A stretch of DNA of 64,000 nt, taken from G963422595 sp963422595 (GTDB taxonomy: Bacteria > Pseudomonadota > Gammaproteobacteria > UBA4575). The stretch spans positions 1,054,001-1,118,000 of the forward strand of contig OY730298.1 of the NCBI GenBank assembly GCA_963422595.1, given 5' to 3'. Both the position numbers and the translations under genes were made by a program. Shown one piece after another: positions 18,948-27,703 of the stretch (within the stretch, counting starts at the first letter, position 1; each line of letters opens with the position of its first letter). The notes below the pieces were generated by a model. That model made no database searches and had not been told where the DNA came from. It worked only from the letters and a program-made list of their open reading frames with translations.

Positions 18948-20363
18948 ATGTTCGGCAAACCAGTCTTTTTGCTTACCGACATTATGATTTTTGGTTTGTT
19001 GCTTGGCATTGTTGGGTTTTTTCTATACGCGATGCGCAAACCACATTTGCGTCAGCCCTGGCGACAAGTGGTACGCAGTAAAGCCGGTGTGATCTCGATG
19101 ATAGTCTTATCAGTCTACATTGGAATCGCCATATTAGACTCGCTGCATTTCCACCCGATAGTAGACAAGCGATCAGGACAACTTGACGCCGTGCAATACA
19201 GCAGCGAGGTGCTCAGCGTGTTTGACCAGATTCTTTCGGAGTTACGCCACAGCACTGAGAAAACCTATTCGGCACCTTTTGCGGCACATTTGTATGCCAA
19301 AGAAACAGTGCGGTTATCTGATGGTACGAAACAACGTATATATCCACGTTTGTCCTGGGGGGGTGCGCATTTGGGTAACCCACGAGGTGAAAAAGCCACC
19401 GACATATTTAAGTTGGCTTTAATCGGCGTAATTAAAGCCATTATTGTCTGGGTGACTTTATTGATTTTGTTGTGTGCCTGTTTATCTATCAGGAACCAAC
19501 AAGCATTTGTCAAAACCGTGCTGGCGATGATCAGTGGTGCGTCAGACGTTCCGTGGAAAACCATAGTAACCACCTTGTTAATAGTTTTTCTCGTGCTACT
19601 CGTTGGGGCTGAATGGGCGGCTAAATATCACGTGCTTGGTACCGATAAAGTCGGTGAAGACGTCTTGTATCAGGCACTAAAAAGTATTCGTACTGGTGTT
19701 GTCATCGGTACTTTAACCACACTATTGATGCTGCCGTTCGCAGTTACGCTTGGTATCATGGCAGGTTATTTTGGTGGTTGGGTCGATGACGTCATTCAGT
19801 ACCTTTACACCACCCTCAACTCTATTCCGGGAGTGTTACTGATCGCCGCCGCGGTGCTCATGCTGAATGTGTATATGAGCAAACACGCGGAAGAGTTTGC
19901 CAGCTTGACACAACGCGCGGATTTAAGGCTATTGTTTTTATGTTTAATCCTGGGTGTAACCAGCTGGACTGGCTTGTGTCGTTTATTACGGGCAGAGACG
20001 TTAAAGCTGCGTGAAGTTGATTTCATTCAAGCGGCAACCGCGTTTGGCGTGGGTTCCGCACAAACGATATGCAGACATATTTTGCCGAATGTTATGCATA
20101 TCGTGCTGATCACGTTAGTGCTCGATTTTAGCGGACTGGTATTAGCTGAGGCAGTGTTGTCATATATCAATATCGGTGTGGATCCTACGATGAATAGTTG
20201 GGGCAACATGATTAACGGCGCGCGTCTCGAAATGGCGCGTGAACCAATTGTATGGTGGTCGCTGGCAGCCTCATTATTTTTTATGTTCACGCTGGTGCTG
20301 TGTGCCAATTTATTTGCCGATGTAGTGCGCGATGCACTGGATCCGCGTTTAGCGAAACGATAA
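18948..20363 (+). CDS. peptide ABC transporter permease (OppC/YejE type)
   Basis: 471 residues, longer than typical DppC/OppC (~300) because of a large N-terminal region. That region has two membrane segments (about 5-24 and 42-60) and a periplasmic-type insert (WGGAHLGNPRG, LGTDKVGEDVLYQALKSIR). The latter is the YejE-like GTDxxGRD segment. The core permease has the EAA loop with LREVDFIQAATAFGVGSAQ. It starts 4 bp after the first permease and ends 3 bp before the ATPase, so it belongs to one operon. Confidence 0.92.
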   Translation: MFGKPVFLLTDIMIFGLLLGIVGFFLYAMRKPHLRQPWRQVVRSKAGVISMIVLSVYIGIAILDSLHFHPIVDKRSGQLDAVQYSSEVLSVFDQILSELRHSTEKTYSAPFAAHLYAKETVRLSDGTKQRIYPRLSWGGAHLGNPRGEKATDIFKLALIGVIKAIIVWVTLLILLCACLSIRNQQAFVKTVLAMISGASDVPWKTIVTTLLIVFLVLLVGAEWAAKYHVLGTDKVGEDVLYQALKSIRTGVVIGTLTTLLMLPFAVTLGIMAGYFGGWVDDVIQYLYTTLNSIPGVLLIAAAVLMLNVYMSKHAEEFASLTQRADLRLLFLCLILGVTSWTGLCRLLRAETLKLREVDFIQAATAFGVGSAQTICRHILPNVMHIVLITLVLDFSGLVLAEAVLSYINIGVDPTMNSWGNMINGARLEMAREPIVWWSLAASLFFMFTLVLCANLFADVVRDALDPRLAKR

Positions 20364-20366
20364 AAC

Positions 20367-22067
20367 ATGTCCAATCTATTACTGCGCGTAGACAACCTGA
20401 AAATACTATTTGAGTCTGGCCAGCGTGCGCTTACAGCGGTCAAAGGCGTTAGTTTCCAGGTTCGTGCGGGTGATACGTTTGCCCTGGTAGGTGAATCGGG
20501 TAGTGGTAAATCAATCACTGCGCTTTCTGTTATTCGACTGTTGCCTGCGGCGGCGCGGGTAGCCAGTGGCGCGATAAATTTTGATGGCGTTGACTTATTA
20601 GCTTTGCCGGAGCGCCAGATGCGCGATATTCGAGGCCGTGGTATCTCAATGATTTTTCAAGAACCGATGACCTCTCTCAATCCGGTCGTAAAAGTAGGCA
20701 GGCAGATTTCTGAAGTATTGATGCGTCATCAAAATATGAGCAAGGCACAAGCTCGTCAACGCGCCTTAGATTTACTGGATGCTGTAAAAATTCCTAAACC
20801 GACTTATACGCTTGACACCTACGCGCATGAATTGTCGGGCGGCATGAAACAGCGAGTGATGATTGCTATGGCCTTAGCTTGTGAACCTAAATTGTTGATT
20901 GCAGATGAGCCCACTACTGCGCTTGACGTGACGATACAAGCACAGGTATTGGAGTTGATTAATGAACTGCAACAGCAGCTCAAAATAGCCATTATATTTA
21001 TCACGCATGACTTGGCAGTGGTGAAACAGGTCGCTGACCACGTAGCGGTTATGCAGGCAGGCATAATTGTTGAACGCTCTGGCAAAGCAGCGTTCTTTTC
21101 CAGGCCACAAAGCCAATATAGCTGGGACTTGTTCGCGGCCTTACCGTCGATGGAAAAGCGTGGCCAACCGTTGCTTGTTAGCAGCCATAGAAACATGCGC
21201 AACCCCGTTACGAAAGAACGTAATACCAACCACGCCTTGCGTGTGAAAAATTTGAAAGTCTACTTTCCGATTCGTAAAGGCATATTCAAACGCACGGTAG
21301 GGCATGTAAAAGCGGTGGATGGAGTTTCACTTGAAATACCTGCGGGTGAGACCGTTGCGTTAGTGGGTGAATCGGGTAGTGGAAAGACCACGGTGGGCAA
21401 AGGTATTTTGCGTTTAGTGCAACCTACGGCTGGTGAAATTACCTATGCAGGCGTGCCAATACATGAAATTAATGATAAACAGTTGATCAGGCAACGCACA
21501 AATCTACAAATTATTTTTCAAGATCCCTATGCGTCGATGAATCCACGCATGATAGTGGGCGAAATTATCGAAGAGGGTATGAAGGCGCTTAACGTCATTG
21601 CGGACGCTGGGGTGCGTCGGGCACGAGTATTGGAATTGCTTGCGCAAGTCGGTTTGGATGGGCGCGCCCACTTGTGTTACCCACATGAATTTTCCGGCGG
21701 ACAGCGCCAGCGCATTTGTATCGCGAGGGCGTTAGCCGTAAACCCCAGGATTATTATCTGTGACGAACCGACCAGCGCGTTAGACGTTTCAGTACAGGCG
21801 CAGATTCTCGATCTCTTAAATGATTTACAGCACCAGTATGGAATTAGCTATCTATTCATTACTCACGACATGTCGGTGGTGGCGTATTTTGCCGATCGCG
21901 TGGCAGTGATGTATCAGGGCAAGATAGTGGAACAAGGTCTGGTGGAGCGGGTGCTAATTGATCCACGGCATGAATATACAAAAGCATTATTGAGCGCGGT
22001 ACCCGAGTTAGTGCCGCCGCTGCCAGCCGCTAATTGCAAGCATACGTTATCACCCCACAAGGCATGA
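20367..22067 (+). CDS. fused double ATP-binding subunit of peptide ABC transporter (YejF/OppDF type)
   Basis: 566 residues containing two complete ABC domains. The first has Walker A GESGSGKS, signature LSGGMKQR and Walker B LLIADEPTTALD. The second has GESGSGKT, FSGGQRQR and IIICDEPTSALD. Both carry the oligopeptide-type FITHD histidine segment. A fused ATPase with two permeases and one binding protein matches the YejABEF layout, which imports peptides (in E. coli, microcin C). The fatty-acid gene fabI next door, and the order, match the Pseudomonas fabI-peptide transporter neighbourhood. Confidence 0.94.
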   Translation: MSNLLLRVDNLKILFESGQRALTAVKGVSFQVRAGDTFALVGESGSGKSITALSVIRLLPAAARVASGAINFDGVDLLALPERQMRDIRGRGISMIFQEPMTSLNPVVKVGRQISEVLMRHQNMSKAQARQRALDLLDAVKIPKPTYTLDTYAHELSGGMKQRVMIAMALACEPKLLIADEPTTALDVTIQAQVLELINELQQQLKIAIIFITHDLAVVKQVADHVAVMQAGIIVERSGKAAFFSRPQSQYSWDLFAALPSMEKRGQPLLVSSHRNMRNPVTKERNTNHALRVKNLKVYFPIRKGIFKRTVGHVKAVDGVSLEIPAGETVALVGESGSGKTTVGKGILRLVQPTAGEITYAGVPIHEINDKQLIRQRTNLQIIFQDPYASMNPRMIVGEIIEEGMKALNVIADAGVRRARVLELLAQVGLDGRAHLCYPHEFSGGQRQRICIARALAVNPRIIICDEPTSALDVSVQAQILDLLNDLQHQYGISYLFITHDMSVVAYFADRVAVMYQGKIVEQGLVERVLIDPRHEYTKALLSAVPELVPPLPAANCKHTLSPHKA

Positions 22068-22149
22068 GTATGATAGTGATCGTCTGGTTTTGAATCATCG
22101 TATTACTATTTATACTTTCGACTAACTGTTTTTGAAGTAAAATTCACTT

Positions 22150-22932
22150 ATGTCAGTATCTCGCTTAATGTCCTCCGCAAAGCTCACGCAACAGCTACAA
22201 AATTGGTATGCCACCCCTGCAGGGAAAATTCTAAGTGATGAATTACAGCATACGTTACGACAGTTGTTGCCCGGCTTGTTTGGTTATTACGCGTTACAAA
22301 TAGGAGCTATCGCAGAGGATATGGACATGTTAAACGGCAGTGCGATTGGTCAAAAAATATACATGGCAGTCGATTCTAAACAAGGCAACGTCATGGCAAG
22401 CCCGTTAGCGTTACCTTTTCCCCGTGACACCCTGGACTTAATGGTGTTGCCGCATACGCTGGACTTTTCTCATGATCCTCACCAAGTGTTACGTGAAGCG
22501 CACCGGGTGCTTATTTCTGAAGGTTACCTGGTGCTCATAGGGTTTAATCCTATTAGTATGATGGGCTTAAGTAAGGTAGCCCTGGCGGGCAGCAAACGCG
22601 CACCTTGGGTCGGTCATTTCTACTCAGCACGAAGACTAAAAGACTGGCTTGCATTACTGGATTTCGCCGTACTGGAGGTTAAACATATAGGTTTACGGCC
22701 ACCCATCCAGAATCTGCGTTTGCAGCAACGCCTTGAATTCCTCAATAAAGTCGCCCGTTATGGAATGCATAGTTTAGGATGCGTGCAAATATTTGTAGCA
22801 AAAAAACGAGTGCTTACGCTCACCCCCAGTTCTCAATCCTGGCGTCCACGTGGTCGTATTCTTCCAGTCAATGTTGCGGAACCTTCCGCGAGACAAACGC
22901 ATCGTGTCGGAACAAGTCAATATTTACACTGA
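22150..22932 (+). CDS. class I SAM-dependent methyltransferase, YafS-like
   Basis: 260 residues with a Methyltransf_11-like fold. The glycine-rich SAM loop is degenerate. DTLDLMVLPHTLDFSHDPHQVLREAHRVL is the typical post-II acidic/histidine region, followed by GYLVLIGFNP. It sits directly before rnhA-dnaQ, the position of yafS in E. coli and of its Pseudomonas counterpart. Its substrate is unknown. It overlaps the 5' end of rnhA by about 29 bp, suggesting coupled translation. Confidence 0.85.
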   Translation: MSVSRLMSSAKLTQQLQNWYATPAGKILSDELQHTLRQLLPGLFGYYALQIGAIAEDMDMLNGSAIGQKIYMAVDSKQGNVMASPLALPFPRDTLDLMVLPHTLDFSHDPHQVLREAHRVLISEGYLVLIGFNPISMMGLSKVALAGSKRAPWVGHFYSARRLKDWLALLDFAVLEVKHIGLRPPIQNLRLQQRLEFLNKVARYGMHSLGCVQIFVAKKRVLTLTPSSQSWRPRGRILPVNVAEPSARQTHRVGTSQYLH

Positions 22933-23344
22933 TGGCGCCTGTCGTGGCAATCCTGGCCCTGGGGGGTGGGCAGCAATACTGCGTTATCGGGGGGAGGAAA
23001 TCGTATTGCATGGTGCGGTGGCCGAAACCACAAATAATCGTATGGAATTGCAAGCGGCGGTTGCGGCGTTACAAAGATTAAAGCATCCCTGTACAATTCA
23101 TATCACCACTGATTCACGCTATTTAATGGATGGCATGCAACAATGGATGCCAAACTGGAAGCAAAATGGTTGGAAAACTTCCCAAAAAAAATCAGTTAAG
23201 AACAAAGATTTATGGATTAAATTGGACAAACTGGTGAAAACTCATAACATCACGTGGAATTGGGTACGAGGGCATAGTGGTCATGTGGAAAACGAACGAG
23301 CGGATCAGTTGGCCAACGAGGCGATTGATAATCTGTTATCGTAA
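22904..23344 (+). CDS. rnhA: ribonuclease HI
   Basis: About 146 residues. It removes RNA from RNA-DNA hybrids during replication. The acidic catalytic set is visible: D in VNIYTDGACRGNPGPGGW, E in NNRMELQAA, D in TTDSRYLMDG and D in NERADQLANEA. The basic protrusion (WKQNGWKTSQKKSVKN) is the handle found in E. coli RNase HI. The GTG at 22904 gives the canonical short N-terminus. In-frame starts at 22850 and 22871 lie deeper inside the methyltransferase gene. dnaQ follows after 27 bp. Confidence 0.95.
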   Translation: MSEQVNIYTDGACRGNPGPGGWAAILRYRGEEIVLHGAVAETTNNRMELQAAVAALQRLKHPCTIHITTDSRYLMDGMQQWMPNWKQNGWKTSQKKSVKNKDLWIKLDKLVKTHNITWNWVRGHSGHVENERADQLANEAIDNLLS

Positions 23345-23371
23345 GCCATTTGAAAAATTGTTGAAATAACA

Positions 23372-24070
23372 ATGCGTCAGGTAGTACTGGATACGGAAAC
23401 CACCGGGCTTGAGGTTGCTCAAGGGCATCGCATCATCGAAATTGGGTGTGTTGAAATCATCCATCGCCGGGTTACAGATCAGCAATATCACCAGTTTCTA
23501 AACCCTGATCGCAGCATAGACGAAGGTGCATTTAGGGTGCATGGTATCTCGCAAAGTTTTCTCGCAGATAAGCCAGGATTTTCAGATATTGCCGACGACT
23601 TAATTCAGTTTATTGATGACGCCGAGCTTATCGTTCACAATGCCAGCTTCGACGTCGCATTTATAAATGCGGAACTGTCACTGGTTGGGCACACCATTGC
23701 CGACGTTCAGGATTGTTGCAAGGTAGTTGACTCTTTAGAGTTGGCGAGAAAAATTCATCCTGGGCTAAACAACAGCTTAAATGATTTATGCAGGCGTTAT
23801 GCAGTTGATAACTCACGTCGCGAGTTACATGGCGCCTTAGTAGATGCCCAACTTCTGGCTGAAGTCTACTTAGCCATGACTAGTGGCCAGACAGCATTAA
23901 GTCTGGTATCCGGCATGGAAAAAACACTTCAGCAAAGACAAGCTGCGCAAAATTCAGCTATGCAAAGGCTCAAACTAAAAATTATCTATGCCAATGAAGA
24001 CGAGCTGCGCGCGCACGACGCGTTTCTGCATAAGATTCAACGGCAATGTGATCAGGACCGCATGCCATAG
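23372..24070 (+). CDS. dnaQ: DNA polymerase III epsilon subunit (3'-5' proofreading exonuclease)
   Basis: 232 residues, near E. coli (243). DEDDh exonuclease motifs: Exo I VLDTETTGLE, Exo II VHNASFDVAFIN and Exo III HGALVDAQLLAEVY. The C-terminal tail that binds the polymerase alpha subunit is present but poorly conserved. On the same strand as rnhA. In E. coli the two genes are adjacent but divergent, whereas co-orientation is the Pseudomonas-like arrangement. Confidence 0.95.
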   Translation: MRQVVLDTETTGLEVAQGHRIIEIGCVEIIHRRVTDQQYHQFLNPDRSIDEGAFRVHGISQSFLADKPGFSDIADDLIQFIDDAELIVHNASFDVAFINAELSLVGHTIADVQDCCKVVDSLELARKIHPGLNNSLNDLCRRYAVDNSRRELHGALVDAQLLAEVYLAMTSGQTALSLVSGMEKTLQQRQAAQNSAMQRLKLKIIYANEDELRAHDAFLHKIQRQCDQDRMP

Positions 24071-24194
24071 ATGTCTGCGAGACAGTGTTGGTTTACAATC
24101 GGATGAGTGAATCGTTTTGTAATGCTTGTTGCGCCACGCAAATTTCGTTACATTGCATTCACTTTTACATCTACTATCCTATGGAGTACCCGTT

Positions 24195-24425
24195 ATGAGA
24201 CAGAAGTTATTGGCATGCGTTTTAATCAGCTTATCCTTATTCATTACTGGATGTGGTGATAGTGATAGTGGAGCTGCGAGCGGTAAGTGGGTAGGTGAGA
24301 TATATGCTCACGCGAACTCGGAATCGTCAGAGGTGATCGGAGAATTCGAATCATACGATAAATGCGTTCATGCAACGCAAAAAAAGTCAAAATCCGGGAT
24401 TTTCAACTGCGGAGTAAAATTGTAA
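24195..24425 (+). CDS. small putative lipoprotein of unknown function
   Basis: 76 residues. The ATG at 24195 is preceded by ATGGAG at good spacing; an upstream in-frame start at 24126 would break the signal peptide. The N-terminus RQKLLACVLISLSLFITGC is a textbook lipoprotein signal ending in lipobox ITGC. The mature part is ~57 residues, acidic, with two more cysteines (DKCVHATQ and FNCGVKL) that could form a disulfide. I recognise no family. It stands alone between dnaQ and the convergent smpB. Confidence 0.75.
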   Translation: MRQKLLACVLISLSLFITGCGDSDSGAASGKWVGEIYAHANSESSEVIGEFESYDKCVHATQKKSKSGIFNCGVKL

Positions 24426-24510
24426 CGCCTGTTTTAATCTAACCAAGGCGACGACACTGGATTCAATAAGTGGAATGATGAGCTTCGCGGTGCAAATTCT
24501 GTCTGAATAG

Positions 24511-24981
24511 TTATTGCCCCCGTTTTAACAGCCGTCGTTTATCTCGTTGCCAATCCCGTTCTTTAATGCTTGCACGTTTATCTTGTTTTTGTTTGCCTTT
24601 GGCGATGCCAATTTCAAGCTTAGCGATGCCTTTTTTCCAGTACAGAGACAATGGGACAATGGTGAAACCTTTTCTCTCAACGGCTCCAACTAATTTAGCC
24701 AGTTCGTTTTTATGTAATAATAATTTGCGCGTTCTTATTGGATCAACCATTTTATGTGTGGAAGTAGTAGGCAAAGGGCTAATATGTGCGCCCAGTAGCC
24801 ACGCCTCCAAGTCTTTGATAAGGACATAACTCTCTTTTAATTGTATGCTTTTTGCCCTTAGACTTTTTACTTCCCAACCTTCAAGCATCAGCCCGGTTTC
24901 AATCTGTTCAGTAATAAAATAGTCATGGCGCGCTTTTTTATTGATCGCAATATAATTACTTTTAGATTTAAGCTTAGACAT
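24511..24981 (-). CDS. smpB: SsrA-binding protein
   Basis: 156 residues. It binds tmRNA and brings it to stalled ribosomes, so that incomplete proteins are tagged for ClpXP. Recognisable core [20 protein letters not shown] and [20 protein letters not shown]. The basic C-terminal tail ([20 protein letters not shown]) enters the empty mRNA channel. The tmRNA gene is not seen in this window. It is divergent from the NSS transporter, 97 bp away. Confidence 0.97.
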   Translation of the reverse strand: MSKLKSKSNYIAINKKARHDYFITEQIETGLMLEGWEVKSLRAKSIQLKESYVLIKDLEAWLLGAHISPLPTTSTHKMVDPIRTRKLLLHKNELAKLVGAVERKGFTIVPLSLYWKKGIAKLEIGIAKGKQKQDKRASIKERDWQRDKRRLLKRGQ

Positions 24982-25078
24982 CGTTCTTATTATGGGATAT
25001 TTGATAACAGCTTGCGACGGTTTTTATAGATACGTCAGGCACTTTTATACAACTGATTACTTGGAATATAGCTGACTA

Positions 25079-26476
25079 ATGGCCACTTTAAGGACCTCGG
25101 TACATGGATATTGGTCAACACGATTTGCTTTCGTGTTAGCCGCGGCAGGTTCCGCGGTTGGTTTGGGGAATATTTGGAAGTTTCCTTACATGGCGGGCGA
25201 AAACGGGGGAGGTGCATTTGTATTTGTGTACCTGATTTGCATCGCCCTGTTTGGGATACCGGTAATGATGTCGGAAGTGTTATTAGGTCGCAGAGGCAGA
25301 AGCAGCCCGGTAAATACGATGCGCACGTTAGCTGCGGAAGAAAATGTAAGCGGCTCCTGGGGATTGCTAGGCGTAATAGGACTATTAGCCGGATTCTTAA
25401 TTCTTTCTTTTTACAGTGTAATCGCTGGCTGGGCATTGGCCTATGTGGTGGAGATGGTAAGTGGCACATTCATGGGGGCTACAAGTGATGAAGTAAAGAA
25501 TATTTTCGACGCTTTAATATCAGATCCAGCGCGGCTATTGTTTTGGCATACTTTGTTTATGGCGTTGACAGTTTTTATAGTTGCCAGAGGTGTAAACAGA
25601 GGTTTAGAGACCGCGGTACGTATTTTAATGCCAGCCTTGTTTATATTAATTTTAATTATGATCGTGTATGCGATATTAAAAGGCGAGTTTTACGCTGGGC
25701 TGAAGTTTTTATTCACCCCGGATTTCTCTAAGATAAGCTCAGAAGTTGTATTAAAAGCAATGGGGCAGGCGTTTTTTAGTCTCAGCTTGGGCATGGGCGC
25801 GATTATGATGTATGGCTCTTATCTTCCAAACGAGGCATCTGTGGCCACCACTAGTTTTCAGGTAGCTATCGCAGATACCTTAGTAGCCATATTTGTAGGT
25901 TTGGCTATTTTCCCTATCGTATTCGCCAATGGCTTAGAGGCGGATCAAGGCCCGGGTCTGATTTTCAACACGCTGCCGCTCGCCTTTGGGCAAATGACGG
26001 GAGGTTTATTATTCGGCACCTTGTTTTTTGTGCTTTTGGTATGTGCCGCGTGGACATCTTCAATTTCCTTAATTGAACCTGCGGTGGCGTGGTTGATTGA
26101 AAAATTTTCAATTGGACGCCTGCCATCCTCTCTACTATGCGGGGCGATAGTCTGGACGATTGGACTGGGCACAGTATTTTCATTTAATCATTGGCGCCGC
26201 ATCGAATTTTTTGATGGCACCTTTCTCGAAGACAAATCGTTTTTTGATTTACTGGAATACGTGACTTCTAATATGATGCTGCCGTTGGGCGGAATTTTAA
26301 TTTGTTTATTTACAGCTTGGGTAATGCGCGAAGCGTCATGCCGTGACGAATTAAAAATTAAGCATGAAGCCGCCTATCGTTTATGGCATTTTCTTACAAA
26401 GTATATTACGCCTGTCGGTGTTATGCTGATTTTTTTGTACGTATTAGGTATCTTAGAAAAGTTACATATCGTCTGA
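25079..26476 (+). CDS. sodium:neurotransmitter symporter family (NSS/SNF, LeuT-like) transporter
   Basis: 465 residues with about eleven to twelve hydrophobic segments. The N-terminal signature is AGSAVGLGNIWKFPYMAGEN, the unwound helix 1 that binds sodium and substrate in LeuT. GGGAFVFVYL and the helix 8 sodium-site region (AAWTSSISLIEP) are also present. It probably imports an amino acid, driven by sodium. It is followed after 8 bp by ratA, suggesting readthrough transcription. Confidence 0.92.
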   Translation: MATLRTSVHGYWSTRFAFVLAAAGSAVGLGNIWKFPYMAGENGGGAFVFVYLICIALFGIPVMMSEVLLGRRGRSSPVNTMRTLAAEENVSGSWGLLGVIGLLAGFLILSFYSVIAGWALAYVVEMVSGTFMGATSDEVKNIFDALISDPARLLFWHTLFMALTVFIVARGVNRGLETAVRILMPALFILILIMIVYAILKGEFYAGLKFLFTPDFSKISSEVVLKAMGQAFFSLSLGMGAIMMYGSYLPNEASVATTSFQVAIADTLVAIFVGLAIFPIVFANGLEADQGPGLIFNTLPLAFGQMTGGLLFGTLFFVLLVCAAWTSSISLIEPAVAWLIEKFSIGRLPSSLLCGAIVWTIGLGTVFSFNHWRRIEFFDGTFLEDKSFFDLLEYVTSNMMLPLGGILICLFTAWVMREASCRDELKIKHEAAYRLWHFLTKYITPVGVMLIFLYVLGILEKLHIV

Positions 26477-26484
26477 TATTTTTT

Positions 26485-26919
26485 ATGACCCACGTGCAGC
26501 GCAGTGCGTTGTTGCCCTTTACGGCGACACAGATGTACCAGTTAGTAAATGACGTGGATTCGTATCCGGAATTTGTTCCCTGGTGTGTGAAATGCGATGT
26601 GGGCAAAGAGAATGAGCGTGAAAAATATGCAACGATGCATTTTGCCAGTCGAGGCATCAAAGCCTCGGTGACAACCTGCAATGAACTGATCGAAGACGAA
26701 AAAATTACCATGTATTTAATAACCGGGCCGTTTAAGCATTTAACCGGCTGTTGGCAATTTTATAAAATAGATAACTCTGCGTGTCGAATTGAGTTAGACA
26801 TAGAGTTTTTATTTTCAAATCGTTTATATGAGGTGACGTTGGGATCGATTTTTAATCAGGTTGCGACTAAATTAGTTTCCTCTTTTACGGCAAGAGCCAA
26901 GCATTTATATGGAAGGTGA
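26485..26919 (+). CDS. ratA: RatA/Coq10-like START-domain protein
   Basis: 144 residues. A polyketide cyclase/START-like fold with the family pattern NDVDSYPEFVPWC near the start and LTGCWQFYKI in the middle. E. coli RatA was described as a 50S-binding toxin that blocks subunit association. The family is also related to Coq10, a ubiquinone-binding protein, so the physiological role is debated. The ATG at 26485 is chosen because upstream in-frame starts lie inside the NSS gene. It overlaps rnfH by 11 bp; the ratA-rnfH pair is conserved. Confidence 0.9.
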   Translation: MTHVQRSALLPFTATQMYQLVNDVDSYPEFVPWCVKCDVGKENEREKYATMHFASRGIKASVTTCNELIEDEKITMYLITGPFKHLTGCWQFYKIDNSACRIELDIEFLFSNRLYEVTLGSIFNQVATKLVSSFTARAKHLYGR

Positions 26920-27196
26920 TGCGTCTGTTGCAGTGAAGGTTTGTTATGCCTTGCCGCATCATCAGGAAATAATCACCCTAAGGCTAGCACGCAGGATCAC
27001 GGTGCTGGAGGCTATACAGCAGTCTGGAATTTTAGACAATTACCGTGAGATAGACCTATCAAAAAATGGTATCGGTATTTATGGCAGGCTTGTAGAGTTG
27101 CATCAGATAGTGCGGGATCAGGACCGCATAGAAATTTACCGTGCCTTGTCTCTACATCCAATGGCAGCACGTCGTCGACGCGCGATGCAGGAATAA
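26909..27196 (+). CDS. RnfH-family ubiquitin-like protein
   Basis: 95 residues with a beta-grasp pattern: VKVCYALPHHQEIITLRL, a TVLEAIQQSGIL helix, KNGIGIYGRLVEL and the DQDRIEIYRAL strand. This matches the RnfH/UPF0125 family, whose function is not settled. The C-terminus is rich in arginine and alanine. The start overlaps the ratA stop, which implies coupling. Confidence 0.9.
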   Translation: MEGDASVAVKVCYALPHHQEIITLRLARRITVLEAIQQSGILDNYREIDLSKNGIGIYGRLVELHQIVRDQDRIEIYRALSLHPMAARRRRAMQE

Positions 27197-27313
27197 ATTA
27201 ATACTCCAGTTCGGTAGCTACTTTAGCGAAAATTCATCGCCAATTGGTACTGTCAGGTGTTAATCGCGGATTTCGCTTCAGGTAATATGTTTTTGGCTGG
27301 CGTTGTGACGCTT

Positions 27314-27703
27314 TTATTCGCTGTCATCCTGTTTGTTAGCAGTAGCTGTGGGCTTCCTTTCTTTAGAAATAGTCATATTATCTCTGATAATCTCTATGAC
27401 CTCGTCCCGGTCAAAAATTAACGTCAGCTGGCGGCGTTGTTGGTTGCCGTTTCCTGGGGTAAACAGATAGATATAATCCCATCGCTCCGGATGAAAACTG
27501 TCGGCAATTAACGGGCTGCCAAGTACAAAGTGCGCCTGTTCCTTACTCATTCCCAATTTTATTTTTTCTACAGCTTCCGCCTCTATTGAATTACCCTGTT
27601 GCACGTCGATTTTATAGGTCGTCAATAACTTACTCTGGCACCCATGTACGGATAGTGCGCCGCAGAAGCAGAGTACGACAACAGTCTTCCTCATATAATT
27701 CAC
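27314..27703 (-). CDS. bamE: outer membrane assembly lipoprotein BamE (SmpA/OmlA)
   Basis: 129 residues. A signal peptide ends in VHGC. The conserved segment KIKLGMSKEQAHFVLGSPL and the DYIYLF strand define the family. BamE is the small lipoprotein of the BAM complex that inserts beta-barrels in the outer membrane. The GTG start at 27703 overlaps the recN stop (GTGA); an internal ATG at 27694 is an alternative. The divergent fur gene that often neighbours bamE elsewhere is absent. Confidence 0.93.
   Translation of the reverse strand: MNYMRKTVVVLCFCGALSVHGCQSKLLTTYKIDVQQGNSIEAEAVEKIKLGMSKEQAHFVLGSPLIADSFHPERWDYIYLFTPGNGNQQRRQLTLIFDRDEVIEIIRDNMTISKERKPTATANKQDDSE

Noticed and set aside
24426..24510. 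tmRNA (ssrA) next to smpB
   Set aside because: The gap is 85 bp and shows no tRNA-like end structure; it is far too short.
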